DNA of 64,000 nucleotides, from the NCBI RefSeq assembly GCF_011927725.1, contig NZ_JAATJC010000001.1, forward strand, positions 565,001 to 629,000. Direction: 5' to 3'. Shown one piece after another: positions 17,958 through 26,336 of the stretch. Origin of the DNA: Sphingomonas kaistensis. Lineage in GTDB: Bacteria; Pseudomonadota; Alphaproteobacteria; Sphingomonadales; Sphingomonadaceae. The number at the start of each line of letters is the position of its first letter. Positions within the stretch are counted from its first letter, which is position 1. The notes below the pieces were generated by a model. The model was not told the DNA's origin. It saw only the letters and a program-made list of their open reading frames with translations, and made no database searches. Both the position numbers and the translations under genes were made by a program.

Positions 17958-18851
17958 GTGCCGATCATCAGACTCCTCGCAGCGCTTCTCGCGCTGACCG
18001 CCGCCGCGCCTGCCGCAGCCTATTGGGAATATACCCACCGCCTCGTCGCCAGCATCGCCTGGGCCGAAGTGAAGCCCGAGACACGGGTGAAGCTGAAAGC
18101 CCTGATGCGCGAAGGCGGGCGGCTGGAAACCCCTGAATGCCCGGTCGGGACGCTGGAAGACGCAAGCGTCTGGGCCGATTGCATCAAGCCGCTCGGCGAT
18201 CGCTTCAGCTACCAGTCGAGCTGGCACTATCAGAACGTCAACATCTGCAAGCCGTTCAGCCTGCGCGACGCCTGCAAGGACGGCAATTGCGTGTCGGCGC
18301 AGATCGAGCGCAACGCGCGACTGCTGGCCGATACAAAGCTACCGGTGCGCGACCGGGTGATGGCACTGGCCTATCTGACCCATTTCGTCGGCGACCTGGC
18401 GCAGCCGATGCACGGCGGCGACCGCGGGGATCGCGGCGGCAACGACGTGCCGGTGACCTATGGCATCGTCGGCGGGCGAACCAACCTGCACGGGATCTGG
18501 GACGGCTGGATTGCCGAGCGGGCGGCCACCACCCCGCCCGGCGGCGCCAAGGGTCTTCTGAGCGGCGTGACGCCCGACCAGAAGGCCGTCCTCGCCAGCG
18601 GCACGGTCGAGGATTGGAGCCGCAACGCGTGGGAAAATGCGAAGACCTACGCCTACACCACCGCGCTGGGCGACCCGTGCCGCGAGCGTGGCAAGGATGA
18701 GCGGGGCGAGGTCACCGAGGCCGAAGTCCAGGCACTTGTTCCGGCCGTCCGCCAGCAGATCCTCGCCGGCGGCCTGCGGCTGGCCCGGATGCTGGACGAC
18801 GCGGTCCTGCGCGGGGTGGCGCCGCAACGGCCGGGGCGCAGCAGCGAGTAA
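17958..18851 (+). CDS. Exported S1/P1-type nuclease
   Basis: A 297-residue zinc-dependent nuclease of the S1/P1 family, cleaving single-stranded nucleic acids outside the cytoplasm. The signal peptide ends in APAAA, leaving Trp near the mature N-terminus ([10 protein letters not shown]), which in this family is a zinc ligand. Further ligands appear in [26 protein letters not shown] and [10 protein letters not shown]. It starts at GTG 17958, divergent from ispG. It may supply nucleotides or phosphate. Confidence 0.92.
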   Translation: MPIIRLLAALLALTAAAPAAAYWEYTHRLVASIAWAEVKPETRVKLKALMREGGRLETPECPVGTLEDASVWADCIKPLGDRFSYQSSWHYQNVNICKPFSLRDACKDGNCVSAQIERNARLLADTKLPVRDRVMALAYLTHFVGDLAQPMHGGDRGDRGGNDVPVTYGIVGGRTNLHGIWDGWIAERAATTPPGGAKGLLSGVTPDQKAVLASGTVEDWSRNAWENAKTYAYTTALGDPCRERGKDERGEVTEAEVQALVPAVRQQILAGGLRLARMLDDAVLRGVAPQRPGRSSE

Positions 18852-18854
18852 GCG

Positions 18855-19157
18855 CTAGCGTTTCCCCCGCCGCTTCCAGGCGCGGAATTCTGCCAGCTCG
18901 TCAGGAGTAAGGTCGAGCTCGACGCGCTCCGATTTGGTGATGGCGAAGCGGATGAAGCCGAAGGTGACCAGCCCGATTCCCGCAATGTAGGGGACGAGCA
19001 GCCACTTGTTTCGATCAAGCCACGGACCGAGGAAGAAGGACGGAATCGTCACCAGGACGACGAAGATTGCGAGCGTTGCCCAGCCCTTCGCGTTGCGGGG
19101 ATTGATGTTCCGCTTGCCGCCAGGCCGCACCCAGTAGGTGAACCAGGGTTCGTCCAT
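18855..19157 (-). CDS. Small two-helix membrane protein of SPFH operon
   Basis: A 100-residue protein with two transmembrane helices (about residues 28-46 and 52-72) and a basic C-terminus that includes [20 protein letters not shown], a short SHOCT-like helical tail. Its ATG overlaps the TGA of the hydrolase gene (TGATG), so it is translationally coupled as the last gene of the SPFH-RHH-hydrolase operon. No known family is evident and the function is unknown. Confidence 0.7.
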   Translation of the reverse strand: MDEPWFTYWVRPGGKRNINPRNAKGWATLAIFVVLVTIPSFFLGPWLDRNKWLLVPYIAGIGLVTFGFIRFAITKSERVELDLTPDELAEFRAWKRRGKR

Positions 19158-20098
19158 CACTTGGCGCCCGTGACGAAGGCGGCGACGCGGTCGGCAAGCC
19201 CGGGCGTCAGCGGACGATCAATCTCGGCGTAGGTCGCCAGATTCTGGCTGCGGTCGGCCGGCGCGTCGGTAAGAACGTGGTTCATTGCCGGGAACAGCAC
19301 GTAAGTCGCCTTGGGCGCGGCCTTCTTCAGCACTTCGCCATTGCCGGTCCCGACTTGCACGTCATGCCCGCCTTGGACGATCAGCATCGGCCGCTTGACC
19401 GCCGTCGCCAGTTTCGGCGGATCCTGCGCCAGCAGTTCGATCATGAAGCCCTGGACGGCGGGGTTGAACAGGCTTTGCCCGAGCGCCGGGAGGATCCCCT
19501 CCACCGACACCTTGCGCCCGGCCTCGAGCTCAGCGAGCGCGCGCTCGGCCGGGGGCAGATAGGGCGCGAGGGCGGGATTGGCGCGAAGCTGCTTGCGGAT
19601 CGTATCGCCGAGCCTCTCACCGGGGGTCGCAAGCAGCACCACGCCGCAGACGTTGGGCGCATTGCCGGCGCGCATCGCGACCAGTCCGCCTTCGCTGTGT
19701 CCGGCGACCCAAATGCATTTCTGCCCGGTGGCCTTTCGCGCCGCCTCGACCCAGGCGCTCGTATCGGCGTCATAAGCGGCGAAGGTCGCCGCGTTGGGAT
19801 TGCCGGCGGCGGCGCTGCCGAACATGCCGCGCTTGTCGATGCGCACGGTGGCGACGCCGCGCGCGGCCAGCGCTTCGGCCAGCTTGCGGTAGGAGGCCGC
19901 CTTGATCCCGGCGGGGTTGTTGCCGTCGCGGTCGGTCGGGCCCGATCCGGGGATGATGATCATCGCCGCCCTGGCCTTGCCCGCCGGCTTGAGCAGGGTG
20001 CCGGCAAGCGCGTCGTTGGGCCCGGCCTTGACCTCGGTCGCGACGGGCGGAGCGGCCGCGAGGACTGCGGCGGCGGCAAGCAACAGGCTCAGCATCAT
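19157..20098 (-). CDS. Exported alpha/beta hydrolase
   Basis: A 313-residue alpha/beta hydrolase with an N-terminal signal sequence. The nucleophile Ser is in the elbow GHSEGG (about residue 138); the acid and base are likely in [10 protein letters not shown] and AMNHVL near the C-terminus. The oxyanion strand is [13 protein letters not shown]. It resembles the dienelactone-hydrolase/peptidase S9-like esterases seen with envelope genes. Its start overlaps the RHH stop (ATGA) and its stop overlaps the next start, so it is third in the SPFH operon. Substrate unknown. Confidence 0.85.
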   Translation of the reverse strand: MMLSLLLAAAAVLAAAPPVATEVKAGPNDALAGTLLKPAGKARAAMIIIPGSGPTDRDGNNPAGIKAASYRKLAEALAARGVATVRIDKRGMFGSAAAGNPNAATFAAYDADTSAWVEAARKATGQKCIWVAGHSEGGLVAMRAGNAPNVCGVVLLATPGERLGDTIRKQLRANPALAPYLPPAERALAELEAGRKVSVEGILPALGQSLFNPAVQGFMIELLAQDPPKLATAVKRPMLIVQGGHDVQVGTGNGEVLKKAAPKATYVLFPAMNHVLTDAPADRSQNLATYAEIDRPLTPGLADRVAAFVTGAK

Positions 20099-20292
20099 TC
20101 ACTCTCCTTGGGCGGGCGACCTCGCTTGACCGGCTGGGGCGGCGTGAGCTTGACCCCGCGTGCCTTGAGCGCCTCGCGCAGCAGGCATTCGACTTCGGCA
20201 TTGGCGGAGCGGATGTTGGCGGTCGCGCAGCGTTCGACCGCGGACCACAGGTCCGGGTCGATTCGCAGCGGAAAGGCCTTGCGCTCCGGCAT
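20095..20292 (-). CDS. Ribbon-helix-helix (Arc-like) DNA-binding protein
   Basis: A 65-residue protein with the Arc/MetJ pattern: a short beta strand ([11 protein letters not shown]), helix A ([11 protein letters not shown]) and helix B ([14 protein letters not shown]), then a basic tail with an AT-hook-like KRGRPPK. Such dimers bind short inverted repeats in tandem. It lies 6 bases after the SPFH gene, whose promoter carries two TCTG/CAGA palindromes. I infer that it represses its own operon. No toxin gene is present, so it is unlikely to be an antitoxin. Confidence 0.82.
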   Translation of the reverse strand: MPERKAFPLRIDPDLWSAVERCATANIRSANAEVECLLREALKARGVKLTPPQPVKRGRPPKESE

Positions 20293-20298
20293 GGGGGC

Positions 20299-21207
20299 CT
20301 ACTGGTACAGGCTGCCGGTGTTGACGACAGGCTGGGTGTCGCGTTCGCCGCACAGCACCACCATCAGGTTCGAGACCATCGCCGCGCGGCGCTCGTCGTC
20401 CAGTTCGACCACGTTCTTCTCGCTCAGCATGGCAAGCGCCATCTCGACCATTCCGACCGCGCCTTCGACCAGGGTCTTGCGGGCGGCGACCACGGCCTGC
20501 GCCTGCTGGCGGCGCAGCATCGCGCCGGCAATCTCCTGCGCATAGGCGAGGTGGGTGAAGCCGCATTCGTCGACGCTGATCCCGGCCACCACCAGGCGAT
20601 CGTTCAGCTCCTGGCGAAGCTCGACCCCGACCTGGTCGTGGTTGCCGCGCAGGGTCACCTCGAGGTGCTCGAAATCGTCATAGGGGTAGCGCGACCCGAT
20701 GGCGCGGATACCGGCTTCGACCTGGACCGCGACGAAGGCCTTGTAATCGTCGACGTCGAATAGGGCCTGCGCGGTGTCGACCACGCGCCAGACGACCTGC
20801 GCCGCCATTTCGATCGGGTTGCCGCGCAGGTCGTTGACCTTGATCCGCTCGGAGATGAAGTTATTCGAACGGACCGACACCTTGGCCCGCATTTCCCACG
20901 GCCAGACCCAGCGAAGCCCGGTCTTGCGGTCGTTGCCGCGATACGATCCGAACAGGGTGATGGAAGCGGCCTGGTTGGGCTGCAGCATGTAGAAGCCGCA
21001 CAGGATGAACAGCAGTGCGACCGGCGCCAGGATCACCCCGGCGATGGCGAGCGGCGGCCCCTCGCCGTCATGCTGGAACAGGCTTGCGATGGCCGCGACC
21101 TGGACCACGATCGCGACCAGCAGCAGAAGCAGCATCGCATAGCCGCTGAACGTCCGCGCCGGCCGTTCGGCACTGGCAGACAGATTGGTGATTCCCCCGT
21201 TCGACAT
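20299..21207 (-). CDS. SPFH/Band 7 domain membrane protein
   Basis: A 302-residue stomatin/prohibitin-like protein. Two hydrophobic helices (about residues 22-42 and 51-71) anchor it, followed by the SPFH domain ([20 protein letters not shown] to about residue 220) and a helical region rich in Ala/Glu ([27 protein letters not shown]) likely to oligomerise. SPFH proteins scaffold membrane microdomains and control membrane proteases. The start at 21207 has the ribosome site AAGGAG. It is the first gene of a four-gene operon. The precise role is unknown. Confidence 0.88.
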   Translation of the reverse strand: MSNGGITNLSASAERPARTFSGYAMLLLLLVAIVVQVAAIASLFQHDGEGPPLAIAGVILAPVALLFILCGFYMLQPNQAASITLFGSYRGNDRKTGLRWVWPWEMRAKVSVRSNNFISERIKVNDLRGNPIEMAAQVVWRVVDTAQALFDVDDYKAFVAVQVEAGIRAIGSRYPYDDFEHLEVTLRGNHDQVGVELRQELNDRLVVAGISVDECGFTHLAYAQEIAGAMLRRQQAQAVVAARKTLVEGAVGMVEMALAMLSEKNVVELDDERRAAMVSNLMVVLCGERDTQPVVNTGSLYQ

Positions 21208-21220
21208 GATCGTCTCCTTA

Positions 21221-21253
21221 TCTGATATCAGATTTATATGTTTCTGATACAGA
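21221..21253 (-). promoter_or_regulatory. Double operator of the SPFH-RHH operon
   Basis: Two palindromes, TCTGATATCAGA (21221-21232) and TCTGATACAGA (21243-21253), are centred about 21.5 bases apart, two helical turns. On the minus strand one lies in the spacer between TTGCAC (-35-like) and the -10-like ATAAAT, the other just after the -10 and abutting the ribosome binding site. A bound ribbon-helix-helix protein would block the promoter. Confidence 0.65.
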
Positions 21254-21312
21254 GTGCAAGAGCCTGCCGGTTGCGCTAATTGGCGCGTGACGTCCTCTTT
21301 CCGGGAGACACC

Positions 21313-22290
21313 ATGCGCCTTGCCATCATGATCGGAGCCCTGCTGATGACCGCCCCTGCCCATGCCACGGACTGGAAGCTGGTGATCCATGGCGGGGCCG
21401 GCGTGATCGAGCGGTCGGCGCTGACCCCGGACAAGGAAAAGGAGATTCGCGCCGGATTGGACCGCGCGCTGGCGGCAGGGTCGGCGGTGCTTGCACGCGG
21501 CGGCGCGGCGGTCGACGCGGTCGATGCGGCGGTGCGGGTGCTGGAGGACGATCCCAACTTCAACGCCGGACGCGGCGCGGTCTTCACCCTCGACGGCAAG
21601 AACGAGCTCGACGCGGCGATCATGGACGGCCGGACCCGCGCGGCGGGGGCGGTGGCGGGCGTCACCCGGACCAAGAACCCGATCGGCCTGGCGCGCAAGG
21701 TGATGGAGGCGAGCAGCCACGTGATGCTGAGCGGCGCCGGCGCCGACGCCTTCTCGCGCGAGCAGAAGCTGGAGCAGGTCGACCCGTCCTATTTCTCGAC
21801 CGACTATCGCCGCAAGCAGTTGGAAACCTTCAAGACCACCAAGGTCACCGCGCTCGATCTCGAATATCGCTACGGCACCGTCGGCGCGGTGGCGCTCGAC
21901 ACTGCGGGGCACGTCGCCGCCGCCACTTCCACCGGGGGCATGACCGGCAAGCGCTGGAACCGGATCGGCGATGCGCCGGTCGTCGGCGCCGGCACCTATG
22001 CCGACGACCGGGCCTGCGCGGTCTCCGCCACCGGGTCGGGAGAAATGTTCATCCGGGTCGGCGTCGCACACGAGATCTGCGCCCGGGTCCGCATGCTCGG
22101 CGAGGATGCGGGCACGGCGGCCGACACGGTGATGAAGGAAGTCGCCGCCATCGACGGCAGCGGCGGGGTGATCGTGGTCACGCCCAAGGGCGAGATGGCT
22201 TACAGCTTCAATTCCGCCGGCATGTACCGCGGCAAGGCCGACGCGAGCGGGCGGAAGGTCGCGATCTTCGGCGACGAGGAGCGGCGCTGA
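21313..22290 (+). CDS. Isoaspartyl peptidase/L-asparaginase, exported
   Basis: A 325-residue Ntn-hydrolase precursor (plant-type asparaginase, IaaA family) that cleaves isoaspartyl dipeptides and asparagine. It self-cleaves before the Thr in YGTVGAVALD (about residue 195), which becomes the catalytic N-terminal nucleophile of the beta subunit. The N-terminal signature is VIHGGAGVIE. A signal peptide (MTAPAHA) suggests a periplasmic location. The ATG at 21313 follows a GGGAGA site. It is divergent from the SPFH operon and 3 bases ahead of the GNAT gene. Confidence 0.93.
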   Translation: MRLAIMIGALLMTAPAHATDWKLVIHGGAGVIERSALTPDKEKEIRAGLDRALAAGSAVLARGGAAVDAVDAAVRVLEDDPNFNAGRGAVFTLDGKNELDAAIMDGRTRAAGAVAGVTRTKNPIGLARKVMEASSHVMLSGAGADAFSREQKLEQVDPSYFSTDYRRKQLETFKTTKVTALDLEYRYGTVGAVALDTAGHVAAATSTGGMTGKRWNRIGDAPVVGAGTYADDRACAVSATGSGEMFIRVGVAHEICARVRMLGEDAGTAADTVMKEVAAIDGSGGVIVVTPKGEMAYSFNSAGMYRGKADASGRKVAIFGDEERR

Positions 22291-22293
22291 GCG

Positions 22294-22809
22294 ATGCGGC
22301 TTGAACGCGCGACCACCGCCGACCTGCCCGCGCTCCACGCGCTGGTGGAACGCGCCTATCGCGGCGAGACGGCGCGGGCCGGGTGGAGCCACGAAGCGGA
22401 TCTGCTGACGGGCGACCGGACCAGTGTCGCCGAGCTGCAATCCTATCTGGACGCGGGAGAGTATCTGCTGGTCTGGCGGGACGGCGGAGCGATCCGGGCC
22501 TGCGTGCGGCTGGTGCAGCTCAACGCCGAGCTGGCCTATCTCGGCATGCTGACGGTCGATCCCGGCTCACAGGGCGAGGGGCTGGGGAAGCGGCTGCTGG
22601 CGGCAGCGGAGGCTTACGCCCGTGACGAGATCGGCGCGGCGCGGATGGAGATGCAGGTGTTCAGCCGGCGGCGGGAATTGCTCTCCTTCTACGAACGGCG
22701 CGGCTACCATCCGACCGGCGAGCGGCGGCCCTTTCCCTATGACGAAGCGCCGCACGCGGGTGCGCAGTTCGACGACCTCGAGTTCACGGTCCTCGAAAAG
22801 CCGCTCTAG
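22294..22809 (+). CDS. GNAT family N-acetyltransferase
   Basis: A 171-residue acetyltransferase that moves acetyl from acetyl-CoA to an unknown amine. The acetyl-CoA loop is in LGMLTVDPGSQGEGLGKRLL (motif A, Q/R-x-x-G-x-G/A). It begins 3 bases after the asparaginase gene and is likely cotranscribed. Its TAG stop shares a CTAG with the convergent DNA ligase stop. Confidence 0.88.
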   Translation: MRLERATTADLPALHALVERAYRGETARAGWSHEADLLTGDRTSVAELQSYLDAGEYLLVWRDGGAIRACVRLVQLNAELAYLGMLTVDPGSQGEGLGKRLLAAAEAYARDEIGAARMEMQVFSRRRELLSFYERRGYHPTGERRPFPYDEAPHAGAQFDDLEFTVLEKPL

Positions 22810-24395
22810 GTCGCCATTGCCAGCAGGGTCGCGACCTTATCGGCTTCGTGCGCGGGCTTGTCCTGCCGGATTCGAGCAATGCGGGGAAAGCGCATGGCCA
22901 GGCCCGAGCGGTGACGCTTGCTCTGGTGGATCGAATCGAACGCGACTTCGAACACCAGGCTCTTCTCGACCTCGCGGACCGGCCCGAATCGATTCACTGT
23001 GTGGCGGCGAACGAACCGGTCGAGCCATTTCAGCTCCTCGTCGGTGAAGCCCATATAGGCCTTGCCGACCGGCAGCAGCTCCCCGTCCTCGGCCCAGCAG
23101 CCGAAGGTAAAGTCGGAATAAAAACTGGAGCGTTTGCCCGAGCCGCGCTGGGCGTACATCACCACGCAGTCGGCGGTCAGCGGATCGCGCTTCCACTTGT
23201 ACCACAGGCCGACCCGGCGTCCGGCGACATAGGGCGCGTCGCGGCGCTTCAGCATCATGCCCTCGATCGCGGCGTCGCGGGCACCGGCCCGAACCTCTGC
23301 CAGGTCGGCGAAGCTGTCGGCCTCGATCAGCGAGCTCAAGTCGAAGCGGTCGGGGGGCAGGCGCTCCATGAAGGCCTCCAGCCGGGCGCGGCGTTCGGAC
23401 CACGGCAAGGCGCGCAGATCCTCCTCGCCGTCGAACAGCAGGTCGTAGAGGCGAACGAAGGCGGGATATTCGTCGCGCATCTTGGCGCTGACGACCTTGC
23501 GGCCGAGGCGCTGCTGAAGAGCGTTGAAGCTGGCTGCCGCACCGCCATGTTCGTCCGCGCCCTGCCCCGCGCCGCGCACCAGCAATTCGCCGTCGAGCAC
23601 GGCAGGCAGGCGAAAGGCTTCTGCCACCTCGGGAAAGCTGCGGGTGACGTCGTCGCCGGTGCGGCTGTATAGCCGGGTTTCGCCGCCGGCATGGACCAGC
23701 TGCAGGCGAATCCCGTCCCACTTCCATTCGGCCGCATAAGCGTCGAGGTCGAGCTCGGCATCCTCCAGCGGGTGGGCGAGCATGAAGGGGCGGAACACCG
23801 GCACATCCTTGGCGGTGGGCTGCGCGCCGCGCCCCTCGCCCCAGGCGAACAGTTCGAGATAGGGCGGCTTCAGCCCGTGCCACACTTCCTCCACTGCCTC
23901 GACGTCGAGTTCGAAGGCATCGGCAAAAGCCTGCTTGGCGTTGCGGGCGTTGATTCCGACCCGCAATTCGCCGGTGGCGAGCTTGAGCAGGGCATAGCGC
24001 CCGGGCGCGTCGAGGTGGTCGAGCATCGCCACCAGCACCGCGGGCGCATCAGAGCGGCTTGCGCTGCGCAAACGGCCGACCGCTTCGCTGATGGTGATGC
24101 TGCCATCGTCATAGTCGCCCTCGGCGCTCGGCCACAGCAGCGACACGGTTTCGGCCAGGTCGCCGACGTAATTGTGGCTCATCCGCAGCAGCAGCGGGTC
24201 GACCCGTTCGGAGGCCAACGCCCGGATCACCGCGCCCTTGACGTGCGGAATGTCGAGCGTGCCGGTCAGCGCGGCCAGGGCATAGCCGCGGTCGGGGTCG
24301 GGGGTCCGGCGGAGATAGTCGCCGATCAGCTTGAGCTTGGCCAGCCGGGAGCGGGTGTAGACGAGCGAATCGAGCAACTGCGAAAAGTCACGCAT
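22806..24395 (-). CDS. ATP-dependent DNA ligase (LigC/cisplatin-response type)
   Basis: A 529-residue ligase that seals DNA nicks using ATP. An N-terminal helical domain (1-200) is followed by the adenylation domain, with the nucleotidyl Lys in the KxDG motif (EWKWDGIRLQL, about residue 222), motif III (FVRLYDLLFDG) and motif V (GLWYKWKRDPL). A C-terminal OB fold closes the protein. It matches the bacterial ligases tied to damage repair. In many genomes these sit with an exonuclease and a DEXH helicase; neither is here. Start at ATG 24395. Confidence 0.9.
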   Translation of the reverse strand: MRDFSQLLDSLVYTRSRLAKLKLIGDYLRRTPDPDRGYALAALTGTLDIPHVKGAVIRALASERVDPLLLRMSHNYVGDLAETVSLLWPSAEGDYDDGSITISEAVGRLRSASRSDAPAVLVAMLDHLDAPGRYALLKLATGELRVGINARNAKQAFADAFELDVEAVEEVWHGLKPPYLELFAWGEGRGAQPTAKDVPVFRPFMLAHPLEDAELDLDAYAAEWKWDGIRLQLVHAGGETRLYSRTGDDVTRSFPEVAEAFRLPAVLDGELLVRGAGQGADEHGGAAASFNALQQRLGRKVVSAKMRDEYPAFVRLYDLLFDGEEDLRALPWSERRARLEAFMERLPPDRFDLSSLIEADSFADLAEVRAGARDAAIEGMMLKRRDAPYVAGRRVGLWYKWKRDPLTADCVVMYAQRGSGKRSSFYSDFTFGCWAEDGELLPVGKAYMGFTDEELKWLDRFVRRHTVNRFGPVREVEKSLVFEVAFDSIHQSKRHRSGLAMRFPRIARIRQDKPAHEADKVATLLAMAT

Positions 24396-24499
24396 GGAGG
24401 CGTAACGACCCTGGAGGCTGCGGAGTTGCGGCAGCAAGGCCTGAAGCAGGACGGGACAAAGGCCGTCTCTTCCCGCACGCCATTATTCGGCAAACGACC

Positions 24500-24525
24500 G
24501 GAACGTCGTTTACTCGACATTCGTT
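24500..24525 (+). promoter_or_regulatory. EcfG (general stress) promoter before DUF6894 gene
   Basis: GGAAC (24500-24504), 17 bases, CGTT (24522-24525). This matches the alphaproteobacterial EcfG/sigma-T consensus GGAAC-N16-17-CGTT exactly. It lies about 70 bases before the small gene at 24593 and points at it. Confidence 0.65.
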
Positions 24526-24592
24526 GGGGTGTTATCGTCGGATTTGCTGGCGACAGAGAGACTTAGTTGCGCTCTCTTTTTCAAGGCCGTTT

Positions 24593-24841
24593 ATGTCACG
24601 CTATCATTTTCACCTTTCCAGCGGCCACGAGACCCGGGACGAGGAGGGGACTGATCTCGACTCCCTGCAGGAGGCACGCTGCTATGCCGTGCGGATGATC
24701 GCCGAGGTGCTGTGCACCTCTCCCCAACGCTATTGGGAAAACGAATGCTACCGGATCACGGTGGCCGATGACACGGGGTTGACCCTGTTCATGGTCGAGA
24801 TGAATTCGACCGATGCTGCGGCGCTCGGGCCCAAGGGCTAG
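24593..24841 (+). CDS. DUF6894-family small protein, stress-promoter gene
   Basis: An 82-residue protein with the pattern of DUF6894: MSRYHFHL at the start, a D-xx-G-x-DLDS-xx-EAR block (RDEEGTDLDSLQEARCYAVRM) and a C-terminal strand (TLFMVEMNST). Its function is not known. I start it at ATG 24593; earlier codons in frame would fall inside the promoter. An EcfG-type promoter lies upstream, so it is probably induced by general stress. Confidence 0.8.
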   Translation: MSRYHFHLSSGHETRDEEGTDLDSLQEARCYAVRMIAEVLCTSPQRYWENECYRITVADDTGLTLFMVEMNSTDAAALGPKG

Positions 24842-24857
24842 CGGGCGCCCCGGACGT

Positions 24858-25163
24858 TCAGTGAAGCCGCGTAGCCACTGCCGCAAGAACGGCTTCGCGC
24901 TCCGAGGCTGACCGCGCTTCGAGCGCTTCGGCGGCATGGTCCAGGCAGGCGTGGGTCGCCACCCGGCAACCGGGCAGAAGCGCCAGTTGCGAGGAAAGAT
25001 GCGCGAGGCCTTCCATCGCATGAAGCCCGGCGCGATCGGCGGTGCCCCGGATGGCGTCCATCCTGGCGTGGATGTCGAGCGGGCTCAGCGCCTCGGCGCG
25101 CGCGCGAATCTCGTGCAGCCGGCGCTGCAGCTCGTAGTGAAGGTCGCCCAGCGAATCACCCAT
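24858..25163 (-). CDS. Small all-helical protein, unknown
   Basis: A 101-residue protein with predicted helices throughout (LGDLHYELQRRLHEIRARAEAL, then HAMEGLAHLSSQLALL) and conserved-looking His and Cys residues (GCRVATHACLDHAAEAL). The length and His placement recall histidine-phosphotransfer-like bundles, but there is no clear HxxKG motif, so I do not assign one. The Shine-Dalgarno AGGAGGTG is strong. It converges on the DUF6894 gene. Confidence 0.6.
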   Translation of the reverse strand: MGDSLGDLHYELQRRLHEIRARAEALSPLDIHARMDAIRGTADRAGLHAMEGLAHLSSQLALLPGCRVATHACLDHAAEALEARSASEREAVLAAVATRLH

Positions 25164-25256
25164 GCTTCACCTCCTGCCTGCCCACCGAGAGTGCGCGCCG
25201 AGGGTAAACAGGAGGATAAGACCGGGTCGTGACCGATCGATGCCACCCATGTGAAC

Positions 25257-25285
25257 TTGACAACACCGGCCGCCACCGCCATTGG
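25257..25285 (+). promoter_or_regulatory. rpmG promoter
   Basis: A perfect -35 TTGACA (25257-25262), 17-base spacer, and a weak -10 CATTGG (25280-25285) followed by GGGC, 60 bases before rpmG. The rest of the 25164-25344 gap holds nothing else I recognise. Confidence 0.5.
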
Positions 25286-25344
25286 GGCGCCGATGCGGGC
25301 GGCTTCGGGCCGCTCTTTCTTTTTCAAGCTTTGGGTGCACCACG

Positions 25345-25512
25345 ATGGCCAAGCCGGCAACCGTCAAGATCAAGCTCGTCAGCACGGCCGATACCGGCTT
25401 CTTCTACGTGACCAAGAAGAACCCGCGCAACACGACCGAGAAGATGACCTTCCGCAAGTATGACCCGGTCGTGCGCAAGCACGTCGAGTTCAAGGAAGCC
25501 AAGATCAAGTAA
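25345..25512 (+). CDS. rpmG: 50S ribosomal protein L33
   Basis: A 55-residue ribosomal protein near the E site of the 50S subunit. The sequence [20 protein letters not shown] and the ending [10 protein letters not shown] are typical of L33. It lacks the CxxC pairs of the zinc-binding version, so it is the zinc-independent form. It is a single-gene unit with its own promoter and a rho-independent terminator. Confidence 0.96.
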   Translation: MAKPATVKIKLVSTADTGFFYVTKKNPRNTTEKMTFRKYDPVVRKHVEFKEAKIK

Positions 25513-25580
25513 TCCTGCGGGATTGCGATTCCGGCCGGCGGTCGGAATTGCGCAGCACGGAGCCGCTTCGAGCGGTGGGA

Positions 25581-25600
25581 GGGCGCCTCGGCGCCCTTTT
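25581..25600 (+). terminator. Rho-independent terminator after rpmG
   Basis: GGGCGC (25581-25586), loop CTCG, GCGCCC (25591-25596), then TTTT. Confidence 0.8.
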
Positions 25601-25649
25601 CTGCGTGTGCCGCCAGTCCACGGCGGGAGTGGCCGGCGTACCCCGCCGG

Positions 25650-26030
25650 TCAGGCGACCGAGGCTTCCTTAGGCAGCAGCGCGCTGACTTCCTGAACGAA
25701 GCGAGCGACCGAGATCGGCTTGGAAACATAGGCCTGCGCCCCGGCGGCGCGGATCCGGTCGTCGTCGCCCTGCCCGGCATAAGCGGTCACCGCCATGATC
25801 GGCACGTCGGCCAGCCCCGGCTCCTGACGGATGGCGCGAATGAGTTCGAGGCCGCTGATGTAGGGCAGCTGGATGTCGGTGATGACGAGGTTGGGGCGGA
25901 AATCCTTGGCCGCGTCGAGCGCGAGCCTGCTGTCGGTCACCGGGCGTGCGTCATGGCCATGGGCCGCAAGCAGGTCGCAGAACAGCTTGATGTTGAGCGC
26001 ATTGTCCTCGACAACCAGGATCCTGGCCAT
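25650..26030 (-). CDS. divK: Single-domain response regulator DivK
   Basis: A 126-residue stand-alone receiver domain. In Caulobacter, DivK is phosphorylated at a conserved Asp and controls the CckA-CtrA cell-cycle pathway through DivL. Receiver marks are VVEDN at the N-terminus, the phospho-Asp in LVITDIQLPYISGLE (about residue 53), the Thr/Ala switch AVTAYAG and the Lys in YVSKPIS. The DNA-proximal ILVVEDNALNIKLF matches DivK closely. The ATG at 26030 has GAGGAG upstream; a TTG two codons earlier is less likely. It is divergent from DUF3572, a common DivK neighbour. Confidence 0.9.
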   Translation of the reverse strand: MARILVVEDNALNIKLFCDLLAAHGHDARPVTDSRLALDAAKDFRPNLVITDIQLPYISGLELIRAIRQEPGLADVPIMAVTAYAGQGDDDRIRAAGAQAYVSKPISVARFVQEVSALLPKEASVA

Positions 26031-26053
26031 GTTCAAGCACTCCTCATGGATTC

Positions 26054-26082
26054 AGTATAGGCGATGATCCGGCCAAGCCCAA
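26054..26082 (-). promoter_or_regulatory. divK promoter
   Basis: -35 TTGGGC (26077-26082), 17-base spacer, -10 TATACT (26054-26059), giving a start about 17 bases before the divK ATG. It overlaps the first codons of the divergent DUF3572 gene. Confidence 0.6.
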
Positions 26083-26336
26083 ACGACAGTGACTCCATAA
26101 CGGTTGCCCTGCAGGCGCTTGCCGTCTCGCTGGGGGACGAAGCGCGCGCCTCGCGGCTGCTGTCGCTGACCGGACTGACCCCCGACGACCTGCGTCATCG
26201 CGCGGCCGAGCCGGCGGTGCTGGTCGCCGTTCTGCGCTTCCTCGAGGACCATGAGCCCGACCTGCTGGCGGTCGCCGACATGCTTGGGATCAAGCCGCAG
26301 GAACTGGTTGCCGCCCGGATCGCTCTCGAGCCATGA
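26064..26336 (+). CDS. DUF3572 domain protein
   Basis: A 90-residue helical protein of the alphaproteobacterial DUF3572 family, with the typical ALQALAVSLGDEARASRLLSLTGL block and a C-terminal ADMLGIKPQELVAARIAL. Its function is unknown. It lies back to back with divK, and its start region overlaps the divK promoter. It overlaps the HAD gene by four bases (ATGA). Confidence 0.82.
   Translation: MIRPSPNDSDSITVALQALAVSLGDEARASRLLSLTGLTPDDLRHRAAEPAVLVAVLRFLEDHEPDLLAVADMLGIKPQELVAARIALEP

Noticed and set aside
17941..17960. A leaderless promoter for the S1/P1 nuclease (TACAGG then GTG)
   Set aside because: The spacing from the -10-like box fits, but the -35 (TTTCGC) is poor, so I did not list it as a promoter.
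20095..20292. The ribbon-helix-helix gene as an antitoxin
   Set aside because: No toxin-like gene overlaps or adjoins it; the next gene is an exported hydrolase and the previous one an SPFH protein.
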